This document shows positions 1 to 8,815 of a DNA stretch of 64,000 nucleotides, piece after piece; the stretch's first letter is position 1; each line of letters starts with the position of its first letter. The stretch is from positions 868,001-932,000 of the forward strand of contig CAWGHD010000002.1 of assembly GCA_963822295.1 (NCBI GenBank). The letters are read 5' to 3'. A model generated the notes under the pieces. That model was not told where the DNA came from and searched no databases. It worked only from the letters and a program-made list of their open reading frames with translations. The translations under genes were made by a program, and so were the position numbers. The DNA comes from VRUE01 sp963822295. GTDB taxonomy: Bacteria; Actinomycetota; Thermoleophilia; Solirubrobacterales; 70-9.

Positions 1-585
1 GGCGACACCGGCTACGTCTCCGAGGGCGCCTCGCTGGGCCGCTTCCACGTCACCGACCTCCAGGTGCAGATGCGGCGCCTGCCCAAGCCGGTGGTGGCGA
101 TGGTCGCGGGCTATGCGATCGGCGGCGGCCACGTCCTCCACCTCTGCTGCGACCTGACGATCGCCGCCGACAACGCCGTCTTCGGCCAGACCGGGCCGCG
201 GGTCGGCTCCTGGGACGGCGGCTTCGGCGCCTCGCTCCTGCGCGACCTGGTCGGCACCAAGAGGGCGAAGGAGCTCTGGCTGCTCTGCCGCCAGTACGAC
301 GCCGAGGAGGCCCGCGAGATGGGCCTCGTCAACACCGTCGTCCCCCTCGACCGCCTCGAGCCCGAGACGGTCGCCTGGTGCCGGGAGATGCTCGCCCTCT
401 CCCCCTTCGCCCTGCGACTGGTCAAGTCCAGCTTCCACGCCCACGAGGACGGCTACGCCGGGATCCAGCAGCTGGCCCACGACACCAACCTCCTCTTCTA
501 CGGCAGCGATGAGGCGGCCGAGGGCCGCGAGTCGTTCAAGGAGAAGCGGCCCCCAGACTTCTCCAAGTTCCCGAGAAGGCCATGA
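1..585 (+). CDS. menB: 1,4-dihydroxy-2-naphthoyl-CoA synthase (MenB), 5' truncated by window edge
   Basis: Reading frame 1 is open from the first base, so about 194 C-terminal residues of a roughly 280-300 residue protein are present. MenB is the crotonase-fold enzyme that closes the second ring of the menaquinone head group from o-succinylbenzoyl-CoA in the cytoplasm. Visible family signatures are the oxyanion-hole segment GYAIGGGHVLHLCCDLTIA, then FGQTGPRVGSWDGGFGAS with the conserved Asp, the LCRQYDAEEA segment, and the MenB-type C-terminus NLLFYGSDEAAEG...FSKFPRRP. Its stop overlaps the menA start as ATGA, which implies translational coupling. The true start lies outside the window. Confidence 0.96.
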   Translation, partial: GDTGYVSEGASLGRFHVTDLQVQMRRLPKPVVAMVAGYAIGGGHVLHLCCDLTIAADNAVFGQTGPRVGSWDGGFGASLLRDLVGTKRAKELWLLCRQYDAEEAREMGLVNTVVPLDRLEPETVAWCREMLALSPFALRLVKSSFHAHEDGYAGIQQLAHDTNLLFYGSDEAAEGRESFKEKRPPDFSKFPRRP

Positions 586-1463
586 GGATTTGGGTTATGG
601 CCGCGAGGCCGAGGACGCTGCCGGCGGCGATTGCGCCGGTGCTCGTCGGCACGGCGGCCGCGGTCCACTGGGCCGGGGAGCTGCCGCGGCCCTGGGCCTT
701 CGTCGCGGCGCTGGTCGGGTCGATCTTCATCCAGATCGGCACCAACCTCGCCAACGACTACTCCGACGCCAAGCGCGGCGCGGACTCCGCCGACCGGCTC
801 GGACCGGTGCGGGTCACCTCCGCCGGCCTGGTCACGCCGCAGCGGGTCCTCAACGCGACCTGGGTCGCCTTCGGCGTGGCGGTCGCCTGCGGCATCTACC
901 TGACCACCGTCGCCGGCTTCCTGATCCTCGCGATCGGCATCGTCTCGATCGCCGCCGGCGTGCTTTACACGGGCGGCCCGCGGCCCTACGGCTACGAGGG
1001 GCTCGGCGAGGTCTTCGTCTTCCTCTTCTTCGGCCTGGTCGCCGTCAACGGCTCCTACTACGTCCAGGTCGAGGAGCTCGACGCCCTGCCCCTGGGGCTC
1101 TCGATCGCGGTCGGGTTCCTGGCGACGGCGATCCTCGTCGTCAACAACGTCCGCGACATGGAGACCGACCGGCGGGCGGGCAAGATGACGCTGGCGGTGC
1201 GGATCGGGCGCCACAACGCGATCGTGCTTTTCCGGGCCCTGGTGCTCGGCGCCTTCGTCGTGCTGCCCGTAACCCTGGTTGCGGCCGGCGCGAGCGCGCT
1301 GCCGCTGATTGGCCTGCTCGCCCTGCCGCTGGCGATCGGCCCGATGCGGACGATCACGAACAGGACCGACGGGCCGGCCCTGAACGGCGCCCTCGCCGCG
1401 ACCGGGGCCCTGCTCGGCGCCTACAGCCTGCTGGTCGCCGCGGGGCTGGTGCTGGCGAGCTGA
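582..1463 (+). CDS. menA: 1,4-dihydroxy-2-naphthoate polyprenyltransferase (MenA)
   Basis: A 293-residue polytopic membrane prenyltransferase of the UbiA family, which attaches the polyprenyl tail to DHNA to give demethylmenaquinone. The first Asp-rich motif is NDYSDAKRGAD at residues 58-68. The second is NNVRDMETDRRAGK at about 188-201. Both bind Mg-diphosphate in the family. About eight or nine hydrophobic segments alternate with short loops. Length is normal. The ATG overlaps the menB stop by four bases, and menC follows after 19 bases, so menBACD reads as one transcription unit. Confidence 0.96.
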   Translation: MRIWVMAARPRTLPAAIAPVLVGTAAAVHWAGELPRPWAFVAALVGSIFIQIGTNLANDYSDAKRGADSADRLGPVRVTSAGLVTPQRVLNATWVAFGVAVACGIYLTTVAGFLILAIGIVSIAAGVLYTGGPRPYGYEGLGEVFVFLFFGLVAVNGSYYVQVEELDALPLGLSIAVGFLATAILVVNNVRDMETDRRAGKMTLAVRIGRHNAIVLFRALVLGAFVVLPVTLVAAGASALPLIGLLALPLAIGPMRTITNRTDGPALNGALAATGALLGAYSLLVAAGLVLAS

Positions 1464-1482
1464 CCCGCCGCGCTGTAAGGCT

Positions 1483-2559
1483 GTGGCGATGCGTCTAGCC
1501 TCGGCAGAGGTCGTTCCCTACGCGCTGCCCTTCCGCGAGCCCTACGTGACCGCGCGCGGGCAGATCGAGCGCCGCGAGATGGCTCTCCTGCGGCTGCGGT
1601 CCGACGAAGGCGGGAGCGGGTTGGGCGAAGCGGTTCCGCTCAGCATGCGCGGCGGGGCGACGCTCGAGTCGGTCGTCGAGGAGCTGGGGGGCCTGATCCG
1701 GGGCTCGGTGCTCGCCGCGGCCGTCGAGGCGGGGAACGTGGGCGACGCGGCCCGGCTGCCGCCCGCGCTCGAGCTTTCCGCTCCGGCTCGATGCGCCGCC
1801 CTGACCGCTCTCCTCGACCTCGGCGAGCGTGCCGTGGGAGCCGGCTCGCCTCCCGACCCCGTCCCGTGCAACGCGACCCTGGTCTCCGGCGAGCCGGAGC
1901 GCGTGGCCGAGGACGCGCTGCGCTGGCGGGGCGAGGGCTATGGAGCCTTCAAGCTCAAGCTCGGCGCGGGCAGGGACGCCGAGCAGGTGGAGGCGGTGCG
2001 CGAGGCGCTCGGGCCCGATGCCCAGATCCGCGTCGACGCCAACGCCGCCTGGGACCTGGAGACGGCGAGGCGGATCCTCGAGGAGATCGAGCCCTTCGGC
2101 ATCCAGCTCGCCGAGCAGCCGGTGGCGACCATGGAGCGCGCCGCGGAACTGGCCCGGGTGACCGAGATCCCGCTCGCCGGGGACGAGAGCGTCGAGACCC
2201 CGGAGGACGCCCTGCGTGCCTCGCGAACGGGAGCCTTTCGACTGACCGGGGTGAAGCTCTCGAAGGTCGGCGGGCTGTTCAGCGCCCTGCGGATTGCGGG
2301 CCATCTGCCGGCCTACGCGTCGAGCGCCCTCGACGGCCCGGTCGGGATCGCGCTCGGCGCCCGCCTCGCCGGCAAGCTCCGCCCCCTGCCCTGGCCGGCC
2401 TCCGGCGAGCGCTCCCACGGCCTGGCCACCCAGCGCCTCTTCTCCTCGACGATCGCCGCCGTCGAGTGCGAGCTGCGCGACGGCTTCCTCCACCCCCCTC
2501 CCGGCCCCGGGCTCGGCGTCGAGATCGACGAGGCGGCACTGGAGGCCCACCGGATTTAG
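1483..2559 (+). CDS. menC: o-succinylbenzoate synthase (MenC)
   Basis: A 358-residue enolase-superfamily enzyme that dehydrates SHCHC to o-succinylbenzoate in menaquinone synthesis. Catalytic signatures are in order: the KxK pair in FKLKLG (Lys157 and Lys159), the metal ligands in RVDANAAWD (Asp185), QLAEQPV and AGDESV, and the second acid/base Lys in VKLSKVGG. The GTG at 1483 is preceded by TAAGG and is used here; an in-frame ATG at 1489 is the alternative. The related muconate cycloisomerases and dipeptide epimerases share these motifs. The location between menA and menD decides the assignment. Confidence 0.93.
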   Translation: MAMRLASAEVVPYALPFREPYVTARGQIERREMALLRLRSDEGGSGLGEAVPLSMRGGATLESVVEELGGLIRGSVLAAAVEAGNVGDAARLPPALELSAPARCAALTALLDLGERAVGAGSPPDPVPCNATLVSGEPERVAEDALRWRGEGYGAFKLKLGAGRDAEQVEAVREALGPDAQIRVDANAAWDLETARRILEEIEPFGIQLAEQPVATMERAAELARVTEIPLAGDESVETPEDALRASRTGAFRLTGVKLSKVGGLFSALRIAGHLPAYASSALDGPVGIALGARLAGKLRPLPWPASGERSHGLATQRLFSSTIAAVECELRDGFLHPPPGPGLGVEIDEAALEAHRI

Positions 2560-2565
2560 GCTGGC

Positions 2566-2604
2566 GGGGCGCTTTTGTTCGGCCATGCCGTACAAAAGCG
2601 CCCC
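2566..2604 (+). promoter_or_regulatory. Perfect hairpin in the menC-menD junction, covering the menD initiation region
   Basis: Arms GGGGCGCTTTTGT (2566-2578) and ACAAAAGCGCCCC (2592-2604) pair perfectly over 13 bp. After a T-T mismatch an inner CGGC/GCCG stem adds 4 bp with a CAT loop. The structure starts 7 bases after the menC stop and ends 5 bases before the menD ATG. It lacks a U-run and no other ribosome-binding sequence is visible for menD. It could control menD translation, act as an mRNA stabiliser or processing site, or be a copy of a dispersed palindrome. A similar palindrome is at 35935-35966. Confidence 0.7.
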
Positions 2605-2609
2605 TCGCG

Positions 2610-4352
2610 ATGGATCCCACGAACGCCAACACCGCTCTCGCCTCGGCCTTCGTCGAGGAGCTGGCGCGCTGCGGGGTGCGGCGGGCGGTGATCTCGCCCG
2701 GGTCGCGCTCGACGCCGCTCGCGGTCGCGCTCTGGCGCGAGGCGGATATCGAGGCGACGGTGATCGTCGACGAGCGCTCGGCGGCCTTCTTCGCGCTCGG
2801 CGCCGCCCAGGCGAGCGGCTCCCCGGTCGCGCTGCTCTGCACCTCCGGCACGGCGGCGGCGAACTACCACCCGGCGATCTGCGAGGCCGACGAGTCGGCG
2901 GTGCCGCTGATCGCGCTGAGCGCCGACCGGCCTCCGGAGCTGCGCGGGATCGGCGCCGGCCAGACGATCGACCAGCTCAAGCTCTTCGGCTCCTCGGTGC
3001 GCTGGTTCTGCGAAGTCGGGACCCACGACGCCGACGACGACGGGCTCCTCCACCTTCGCTCGGTCGCCTGCCGGGCCTTCGCCGCCGCGCGCGGCGAGCC
3101 GCGCCCCGGGCCGGTCCACCTCAACCTGCCCTGGCGCGAGCCGCTCGCGCCGCTGCCCGTCGAGGGCGCCGTCACCGCCACCGACCCACTCGCCCTGGAG
3201 GGCCGCGACGGGCGGCCGCTGACGGCGGTCACCCCGATCGACCTCGAGCCCTCCGACTTCCTGCTCGAGGAGGTCGCCAAGCACATCGGGGAGGCGATCT
3301 CCGGGGTGATCGTCGCCGGCCGCCAGCTCGACCCCGAGCTGCGCGAGCCGCTCGCCCACCTCGCCCGCGAGGCCGGCTTCCCGATCCTCGCCGAGCCGAC
3401 CTCGCAGATTCGCTGTGGGCCGCACGACCGCTCCCACGTCGTCTCCGCCTATGACCTGCTGCTCCGCGACGAGCACTTCCGCAATCGGGTCGTGCCCGAC
3501 CTCGTCCTGCGCTTCGGGGCGATGCCGACCAGCAAGCCGCTGCGAGCGTGGCTGGCTGCCTCCGGCGCCGACGAGATCGTCGTCGACCCCCTGGGCGCCT
3601 GGAACGATCCCGGCCGCCGGGCGGCGGCGATCCTCCGCGCCGACCCGACCGAGCTCGCCTCGGGCTGGGCGGCGAGGCTCGGCGAGGAGCGGCCCGCCCC
3701 GTCGGCCTGGCTCGAGGCCGACGCCGCCGCGCGCGCGGCGGTCGCCGCCGAGCTGGCCGCCACCGGCGAGACGACCGAGCCCGGCCTGCACCTCGCGCTG
3801 GCCGCCGCACACGGCGACGGCGACCTCGTCTACACGGCGTCGAGCATGCCGATCCGCGACCAGGAGGCGTTCCTCCCGGCCGGCGAGGCCGACGCGCTCT
3901 TCCTCTGCAACCGGGGCGCGAACGGGATCGACGGCCTCATCTCATCCGGGATCGGCGCCGCCGTCGCGACCGGGCGCCCGACCACAGTCATCACCGGCGA
4001 CCTCGGCCTCCTCCACGACGTCGGCGGCCTGGCCTCGCTGCGCAACGCCGAGACCCCGGTGCGTATCGTCGTCATCGACAACGACGGCGGTGGGATCTTC
4101 CACTTCCTGCCCCAGGCCGAGGCGCTCGGCGGCGGCGAGTTCGAGGCCCTGCTGGGGACGCCGCGGGGGGTCAGCGCCGCCCGCGCCGCCGCCCTCTTCA
4201 ACCTCCCCCACAGGCGGCTCGAGTCGCTCGAGGAGGTCCCGGAGGCGCTCGGCGGCGGCACGGGCCTCTACGAGGTCAAGGTCGATCGCGAGGCCAACGT
4301 CGAGATTCACCGTCGGCTCGCTGCGGCCGTCGACGACGCGATCTCCTCCTGA
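2610..4352 (+). CDS. menD: 2-succinyl-5-enolpyruvyl-6-hydroxy-3-cyclohexene-1-carboxylate synthase (MenD)
   Basis: A 580-residue thiamine-diphosphate enzyme that adds the succinyl semialdehyde unit of 2-oxoglutarate to isochorismate. The N-terminal pyrimidine-binding domain has ISPGSRSTPLA and the catalytic Glu55 in VDERSAAFF, the same residue number as in E. coli MenD. LCTSGTAAANYHPA and SADRPPELRGIGAGQTIDQ follow. The C-terminal diphosphate domain has NRGANGIDGLISSG and GDLGLLHDVGGL. The ATG at 2610 gives the normal N-terminus. The frame is open far upstream, but that part is antisense-style noise overlapping menC. Confidence 0.96.
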   Translation: MDPTNANTALASAFVEELARCGVRRAVISPGSRSTPLAVALWREADIEATVIVDERSAAFFALGAAQASGSPVALLCTSGTAAANYHPAICEADESAVPLIALSADRPPELRGIGAGQTIDQLKLFGSSVRWFCEVGTHDADDDGLLHLRSVACRAFAAARGEPRPGPVHLNLPWREPLAPLPVEGAVTATDPLALEGRDGRPLTAVTPIDLEPSDFLLEEVAKHIGEAISGVIVAGRQLDPELREPLAHLAREAGFPILAEPTSQIRCGPHDRSHVVSAYDLLLRDEHFRNRVVPDLVLRFGAMPTSKPLRAWLAASGADEIVVDPLGAWNDPGRRAAAILRADPTELASGWAARLGEERPAPSAWLEADAAARAAVAAELAATGETTEPGLHLALAAAHGDGDLVYTASSMPIRDQEAFLPAGEADALFLCNRGANGIDGLISSGIGAAVATGRPTTVITGDLGLLHDVGGLASLRNAETPVRIVVIDNDGGGIFHFLPQAEALGGGEFEALLGTPRGVSAARAAALFNLPHRRLESLEEVPEALGGGTGLYEVKVDREANVEIHRRLAAAVDDAISS

Positions 4353-4365
4353 CGCCGCGGCGGCC

Positions 4366-5685
4366 CTAGAGGTGGCTGCAGGCGCAGTTGACGTCGCAGG
4401 CCTTGCCCTCGGGCTCGAGGCAAACCGTCGAGCTGGCCGGCCCCCTGCCCTTGCGGATCCTGTACTGCACCTGCCTGCCGATCGTGCTCGGCGCGCTGAT
4501 CGTGATCGTGATCACCGTGCCCGGCTTCAGCTTGCGCTTCCTGAAGCTGCCCTCGAGCGATGTCGATTGCCGCGGGCCCGCCGGGAAGGCGAAGGTCTTC
4601 GAGCTGAAGGCGCACGAGCGCTTGTCGGATTTGCGCTTCGGCCGGCAGGTGAGAACGACCTGCGCGCCCTGCGGAATGTCGGTGACGGTCAGCTCGTCGA
4701 CCTCGGTGAAGTCATGGCCGAGGAGAACCGCGTGGCCGACCAGGAACGAGGCGTGCACGCTCGAGCCGATCAGGGGGAACGGCGCAACGACGCGGTCGCA
4801 GTTCTCGTCGACCTTGTTGCCGACGATCTCCAGCGCACCCGGCCTGATTTTCGCGTCCCTGTCGTCGCAGTCCTCGGGTTCCGCGACGCCGTCGTCGTCG
4901 GAGTCGCGGTCGATGAAGTCCACCGGTGGCGAGTCGTCTTTGTCGTCGCAGTCCTCGTCGACGCCGTTGCCGGGGATCTCGACGGCGTCGGGATAGATCG
5001 TCTGGTCTTTGTCGTTGCAGTCTTCTTCCGTCGTGTACCCGTCGACGTCGCCGTCGACGATCACCAACGGGTACTCGCAGTTGATGAGCTGGTCGATCGG
5101 GTCGGCCCTGACGCTGTCGAGACCGCCACCGCAATCCACCCGGTCGAGCTCCCCGTCGAATGCCTCCACCGAATCGGCTCCGCCCCTGGCCAAGATTTCG
5201 TCCCCGCTGGCGCCGCCGGAGATCTCATCGGCCTCGTTCGACCCGCCCAGGAAATCGCCTGCCGGCGAGCCTATGAGGGTGATCGGCGATTCCAGCGCGA
5301 GGAGTGGCGCGACGGAGAGGAGGGCCGGGGACGCGGAACCGTCGACCGTGTCGCGCGGGCCGTGGACCCGGTCGTCGTCGATCGTGACCGCCGCATAGCC
5401 GAGGGACGTGCAGGTGACCTGCTGGGTCCCGCTGCCCTGGCAGGGCGCGCCGGCGCCCGGCGGGATCAAGAAGTTCGGCCCACCGACGGAGAGCTCGGAC
5501 AGGGTGATCGATTCGTCCGAGGAGCCGCCGGCCGCGATGTTCGAAGCCGACCCGTCGAGCGTCATTTTGACCGTCGCGCCGGCGCCGTCGACGATGACGA
5601 CCGCGCCAGCCGAGGCGGGGATCGCCAGGGCGCAGGCCGCGACCAGCGCAGCGAGACTCCCGCTCCTCCGGCGGCGCCGACTCAT
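4366..5685 (-). CDS. Secreted protein with MopE-type metal-binding repeats and RTX-like segment
   Basis: About 439 residues. The start at 5685 follows a strong GGGAGGGGGAG Shine-Dalgarno; an ATG at 5703 lies upstream of it. The N-terminus is a signal peptide (basic MSRRRRRSG, hydrophobic core, ASA-type cleavage). The middle has Gly/Asp-rich RTX-like motifs (AGDFLGGSNEADEISGG). Two copies follow of the putative metal-binding MopE pattern, DxDGY..EEDCNDKD..YPDAVEIPGNGVDEDCDD and a second with EDCDDRD..RPGALEIVGNKVDENCD. The C-terminal part (RKLKPGTVITITI...QYRIRKGRGPA) resembles a beta domain frequent in Solirubrobacterales secreted proteins (recalled). The end carries four Cys (CDVNCACSHL with an earlier VCLEPE). 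The ligand and role are unknown. It is convergent with menD. Confidence 0.85.
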   Translation of the reverse strand: MSRRRRRSGSLAALVAACALAIPASAGAVVIVDGAGATVKMTLDGSASNIAAGGSSDESITLSELSVGGPNFLIPPGAGAPCQGSGTQQVTCTSLGYAAVTIDDDRVHGPRDTVDGSASPALLSVAPLLALESPITLIGSPAGDFLGGSNEADEISGGASGDEILARGGADSVEAFDGELDRVDCGGGLDSVRADPIDQLINCEYPLVIVDGDVDGYTTEEDCNDKDQTIYPDAVEIPGNGVDEDCDDKDDSPPVDFIDRDSDDDGVAEPEDCDDRDAKIRPGALEIVGNKVDENCDRVVAPFPLIGSSVHASFLVGHAVLLGHDFTEVDELTVTDIPQGAQVVLTCRPKRKSDKRSCAFSSKTFAFPAGPRQSTSLEGSFRKRKLKPGTVITITISAPSTIGRQVQYRIRKGRGPASSTVCLEPEGKACDVNCACSHL

Positions 5686-5778
5686 GGGTCTCCCCCTCCC
5701 CATGGGGCCATGGTAGGCGCGGGCAAATGCCCAGTCAAATGGGAACCACGCCGGCCGGCCGGCCCCGGGGCTGCTCGC

Positions 5779-6867
5779 TCAGCAGGCGATCCGGCCAACC
5801 TCGCGACCGGGACCCGGCTGCCAGGTGGCGCCGAACAGCGCCCAGCTCCGCTTCGAGAGCACCTTGGTCGGGCAGGTGCCATCGGCGTTGACCGAGACGA
5901 TCGAGTCGCCGAAACCAAAGAAGCCGGCGTCGGCGAACACATTGGGCATCTTGGTGTAGGCGATCCGCTCTCCGGAGGGATCCCAGCTCGGGTCGGTCTC
6001 GATGACGGTCGGGGTGGAGGTCAGGCGCCGGACCGTCTCCTCGGCGACTGACTTCACGAAAAGGTCTGACATCAGGGCGGTTGTGGTGCTCCCGTTTCCT
6101 TCCTCGTCCTCGTCCGTGACGGTCCGGTAATCGCCGCGCAGGAACGCGATTCGGGTCCCGTCGGGCGAATAGACGGGCGCAAACGCGTTGCGGACCAGAA
6201 CGGACGACCCCTGCCCGTTGACGCTGATCGCCACCGCATCGCGACGGTCGTCGCCGATGTGCCTCGACACCGCCAGCATCGACCCGTCGGGGGAGAAGGA
6301 ATGGGGGTAATTCGACAGGTGATTGCGCCACGGCGTCAACTGCCGGGGCGGGCCCCCACGCAGGTCGGCAAGCCAGATCGAACGGCTCTCATAGAGGATC
6401 CCTTCGCTTTCGGGCCCGGTTGGGCCGACCGTCAGCTTCGTCCGCAGGAACGCGAGCGTGTGCCCGTCGGGAGAGAGAACCGGCGAGAGCGCCCCCTCGG
6501 TTCCTGGAACTTCGATCGGCCTGCTGCCGTCGAGGGACACGAGGAAGACTCTCGTCTTAGAAGGCTCGAAATCACTGAGACCGCCGACGATCCCGACGAA
6601 CGCGATCCGGCTCCCGTCCGGAGCCCAGGAGAGACCGCCGTTCGGATGCGGAATCGGCCGGACCTTCGTGCCTCTGCCGGTGACCGTGCTCAGGTCCGAC
6701 CCGTCGGGTCCCATCGTCAGCAGTTCGAATCGCTGCGGCGAAGCGCCCCACTTGAGGACGGCCAGCCGCGGCCCCTCGGGGATGACCGCGTGGCCCATCC
6801 CCGGGGCCGCCAGCCAGCATGTCAGCAACACGAGGCATCCCACCCCCACTCGACGCATTGCCCGCAT
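5779..6867 (-). CDS. Secreted TolB-like beta-propeller protein (PD40 repeats)
   Basis: A 362-residue protein with an N-terminal signal peptide (MRAMRRVGVGCLVLLTCW, cleavage near GHA-VIP). Several WD40-like PD40 blades follow, recognisable as LSWAPDGSRIAFVG, LSPDGHTLAFLRT, FSPDGSMLAVSR, YSPDGTRIAFLRG and WDPSGERIAYTK. These are typical of the TolB C-terminal propeller. There is no TolB N-terminal domain and no Tol-Pal neighbours, so a free-standing exported propeller, probably for protein or ligand binding, is inferred. The last blade ends with a Cys-containing tail (TCPTKVL, RIAC). A second ATG at 6858 is possible. Confidence 0.85.
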   Translation of the reverse strand: MRAMRRVGVGCLVLLTCWLAAPGMGHAVIPEGPRLAVLKWGASPQRFELLTMGPDGSDLSTVTGRGTKVRPIPHPNGGLSWAPDGSRIAFVGIVGGLSDFEPSKTRVFLVSLDGSRPIEVPGTEGALSPVLSPDGHTLAFLRTKLTVGPTGPESEGILYESRSIWLADLRGGPPRQLTPWRNHLSNYPHSFSPDGSMLAVSRHIGDDRRDAVAISVNGQGSSVLVRNAFAPVYSPDGTRIAFLRGDYRTVTDEDEEGNGSTTTALMSDLFVKSVAEETVRRLTSTPTVIETDPSWDPSGERIAYTKMPNVFADAGFFGFGDSIVSVNADGTCPTKVLSKRSWALFGATWQPGPGREVGRIAC

Positions 6868-6891
6868 TCTCGCCGAACCCCCGGTCGATGC

Positions 6892-8289
6892 CTATGTCAG
6901 CAGGGGCAGGAGAGCGCCCAGCTTGATCTCGGTCTCATCGAGCTCCGCCGCCGGGTCGGAGCCGGCGACGACGCCGACCCCGGCGTAGAGGTGCGCCTCG
7001 CGGTCGCGCAGCAGGGCGCTGCGCAGGGCGACGCAGAACTCGCCGTCTTCGGTCGCGTCCATCCAGCCGACCGGGCCGGCGTACCAGCCGCGGTCCATCC
7101 GCTCGAGCTCGGCGATCGCCGCGGCCGCCGCCGCGCGGGGCTCGCCGCCGACCGCCGGGGTCGGGTGCAGCAGCCCGGCCAGCTCCACCGCCGAGCGCGG
7201 TTCGGCGAGCTGGGCGATCACGGGCGTGCCGAGGTGCTGGATGTTGGCGACCTTGATCACGACCGGCTCGGGAGCCGCCTCGACCCAGACCGAGTGCGGC
7301 CGCAGGGTGCGGACGATGCGCTCGGAGACGATCCGCTGCTCACGGCGGTTCTTGTCGCTGCGCAGGAGCTGCTCCCCGAGATGGTCGTCGACCGCCGGGT
7401 CGGAGCTGCGCCGGATCGAGCCGGCCAGCGCGACGGTGGAGACGGAGGCGCCGGAGCGCCGCAGCAACAGCTCCGGGCTGGCGCCGATGAAGGCCGCCTC
7501 CGGTGTCCCGCAGCAGAAGCAGAAGCAGGAGGCGAACTGCTCCCGCATCGCGGCGAAGACGGCCCCGGGGTCGTGGGCGGAGGGCGCCGTGACGACGACC
7601 TCGCGGGCGAGCACGACCTTGCGCAGATGGCCGGCGCCGATCCTCGCGGTCGCCTCGGCGACGGTCCCTTCGAAGTCCCCCGGCGGCCGGGCGCTGTGGA
7701 TCTGCGACTGGGCGATCGGGTGGGGGTCGAGCAGCGGCAGCCGCTCGTCGCGAAGGCCGGAGAGTCGCGCGGTCAGCGCCGAGAGCCGCTCGGCGGCCGG
7801 CTCCCCCGGCTGCACGACGGCGTTGACGGTGAGGAAGGACTCTCCCCCGCTGCGGCAGAGAGAGACCTCCGGCAGGGTCAGCATCGCCGGCGGCAGCGAG
7901 GACCAGCTCGAGCCGGAGCCGCCCTCGGGGTCGAAGGCGAAGCCCCCGGTCCAGACGGGCCCGGCCCCCGCCGGGAGGCCGGCCTGCTCCTCGAGGATCG
8001 CGTCCCGCGAGACCTCGTGACACTCGCGGGCGACGTCGTCGAAGCGCCCCTCGCCGCGGGAGGTCGCCTCGTGCGCGACCCCGAGCGCCGCCAGGGCGAA
8101 GTCGCGGTCGGGCTGCTCCCAACAGAACCAGCGGTCCGAGGCGAGCCGCGAGGCGAAGACGACGGCGCAGGGATCGACGTCCTCGAGCGGGACGGTGACG
8201 CTGACCAGTGTCCGCCGGCCGCGACCGGCCGCACGCTCGATCCCTCCGTGGAGGGAGCTCAGCAGGGTGTCAGTCGCTGCCTCGAGCAA
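6892..8289 (-). CDS. menF: Isochorismate synthase (MenF)
   Basis: A 465-residue chorismate-utilising enzyme supplying isochorismate to MenD. Signatures include HLRKVVLAREVVV, FIGASPELLLRR, a Gly/Ser-rich LAGSIRRSSDP, SDKNRREQRIVSERIV, LHPTPAVGGEPR, the ELERMDRGWYAGPVGW segment and YAGVGVVAGSDPAAELDETE. The start is TTG at 8289, with GGAG eight bases upstream. It overlaps the ilvN 3' end by 20 bases, so it is the third gene of an ilvB-ilvN-menF operon, apart from menBACD. An entC- or trpE-type role is less likely given the men genes nearby and no adjacent siderophore or anthranilate partner. Confidence 0.92.
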   Translation of the reverse strand: MLEAATDTLLSSLHGGIERAAGRGRRTLVSVTVPLEDVDPCAVVFASRLASDRWFCWEQPDRDFALAALGVAHEATSRGEGRFDDVARECHEVSRDAILEEQAGLPAGAGPVWTGGFAFDPEGGSGSSWSSLPPAMLTLPEVSLCRSGGESFLTVNAVVQPGEPAAERLSALTARLSGLRDERLPLLDPHPIAQSQIHSARPPGDFEGTVAEATARIGAGHLRKVVLAREVVVTAPSAHDPGAVFAAMREQFASCFCFCCGTPEAAFIGASPELLLRRSGASVSTVALAGSIRRSSDPAVDDHLGEQLLRSDKNRREQRIVSERIVRTLRPHSVWVEAAPEPVVIKVANIQHLGTPVIAQLAEPRSAVELAGLLHPTPAVGGEPRAAAAAAIAELERMDRGWYAGPVGWMDATEDGEFCVALRSALLRDREAHLYAGVGVVAGSDPAAELDETEIKLGALLPLLT

Positions 8290-8815
8290 TCGCGATCTCC
8301 CCGGTGCGGACCATCTCGATCAGGCCGTGGGGACGGACCATGCGCTCGAAGGCTTCGATCTTGTCGGCGGAGCCGGTCACCTCGATCGTCAGCGTGCGGC
8401 GTGAGACGTCGACGATCTTCGCCCGGAAGATCTCGGCGAACTGGATGATCTCGGCCCGGTTCTCGACCGCCGAGGAGACTTTGAACATCGCCATCTCACG
8501 GGCGACGGTCTCCTCCGGCTCCATGTCGCGGATCTTGAGCACGTTGACGAGCTTGTGGAGCTGCTTGATCACCTGGTCGATCGGGTGGACCGCGCCGTCG
8601 AGGGTGAGGGTTATCCGCGAGATCGTCGGGTCGTCGGTCGGGCCGACGGCGAGCGTGTCGATGTTGAAGCCGCGGCGCGAGAACAGCCCCGCGATCCGGG
8701 CCAGGACGCCCGGCTTGTTCTCGACCAGGATCGAGAGGATGTGCTTGCGGCCGCTGAGCTGGCCGGGGACGTGGAGGTCCTCGAGTTTGACCAGCTGCGG
8801 GGTCCCGGCCTCCAT
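8270..8815 (-). CDS. ilvN: Acetolactate synthase small (regulatory) subunit
   Basis: 181 residues. The ACT domain begins at KHILSILVENKPGVLARIAG and continues through GLFSRRGFNIDTLAVGPTDD, the valine-binding face in the family. A second ALS_ss_C domain follows (REMAMFKV...AEIIQFAEIFRAKIVDVS, ending GLIEMVRTGEIAIARG). It activates IlvB and confers valine feedback inhibition in the cytoplasm. The ATG at 8815 overlaps the ilvB stop as TGATG. The open frame upstream of this ATG is a shadow of ilvB. Confidence 0.96.
   Translation of the reverse strand: MEAGTPQLVKLEDLHVPGQLSGRKHILSILVENKPGVLARIAGLFSRRGFNIDTLAVGPTDDPTISRITLTLDGAVHPIDQVIKQLHKLVNVLKIRDMEPEETVAREMAMFKVSSAVENRAEIIQFAEIFRAKIVDVSRRTLTIEVTGSADKIEAFERMVRPHGLIEMVRTGEIAIARGSD

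Noticed and set aside
498..4352. Long open frames antisense to or out of frame with the men genes
   Set aside because: They are Arg/Pro/Ala-rich shadows typical of very GC-rich DNA and conflict with clear enzyme genes. The same reason excludes most long antisense frames elsewhere, e.g. opposite ilvB, dnaE and pheT.
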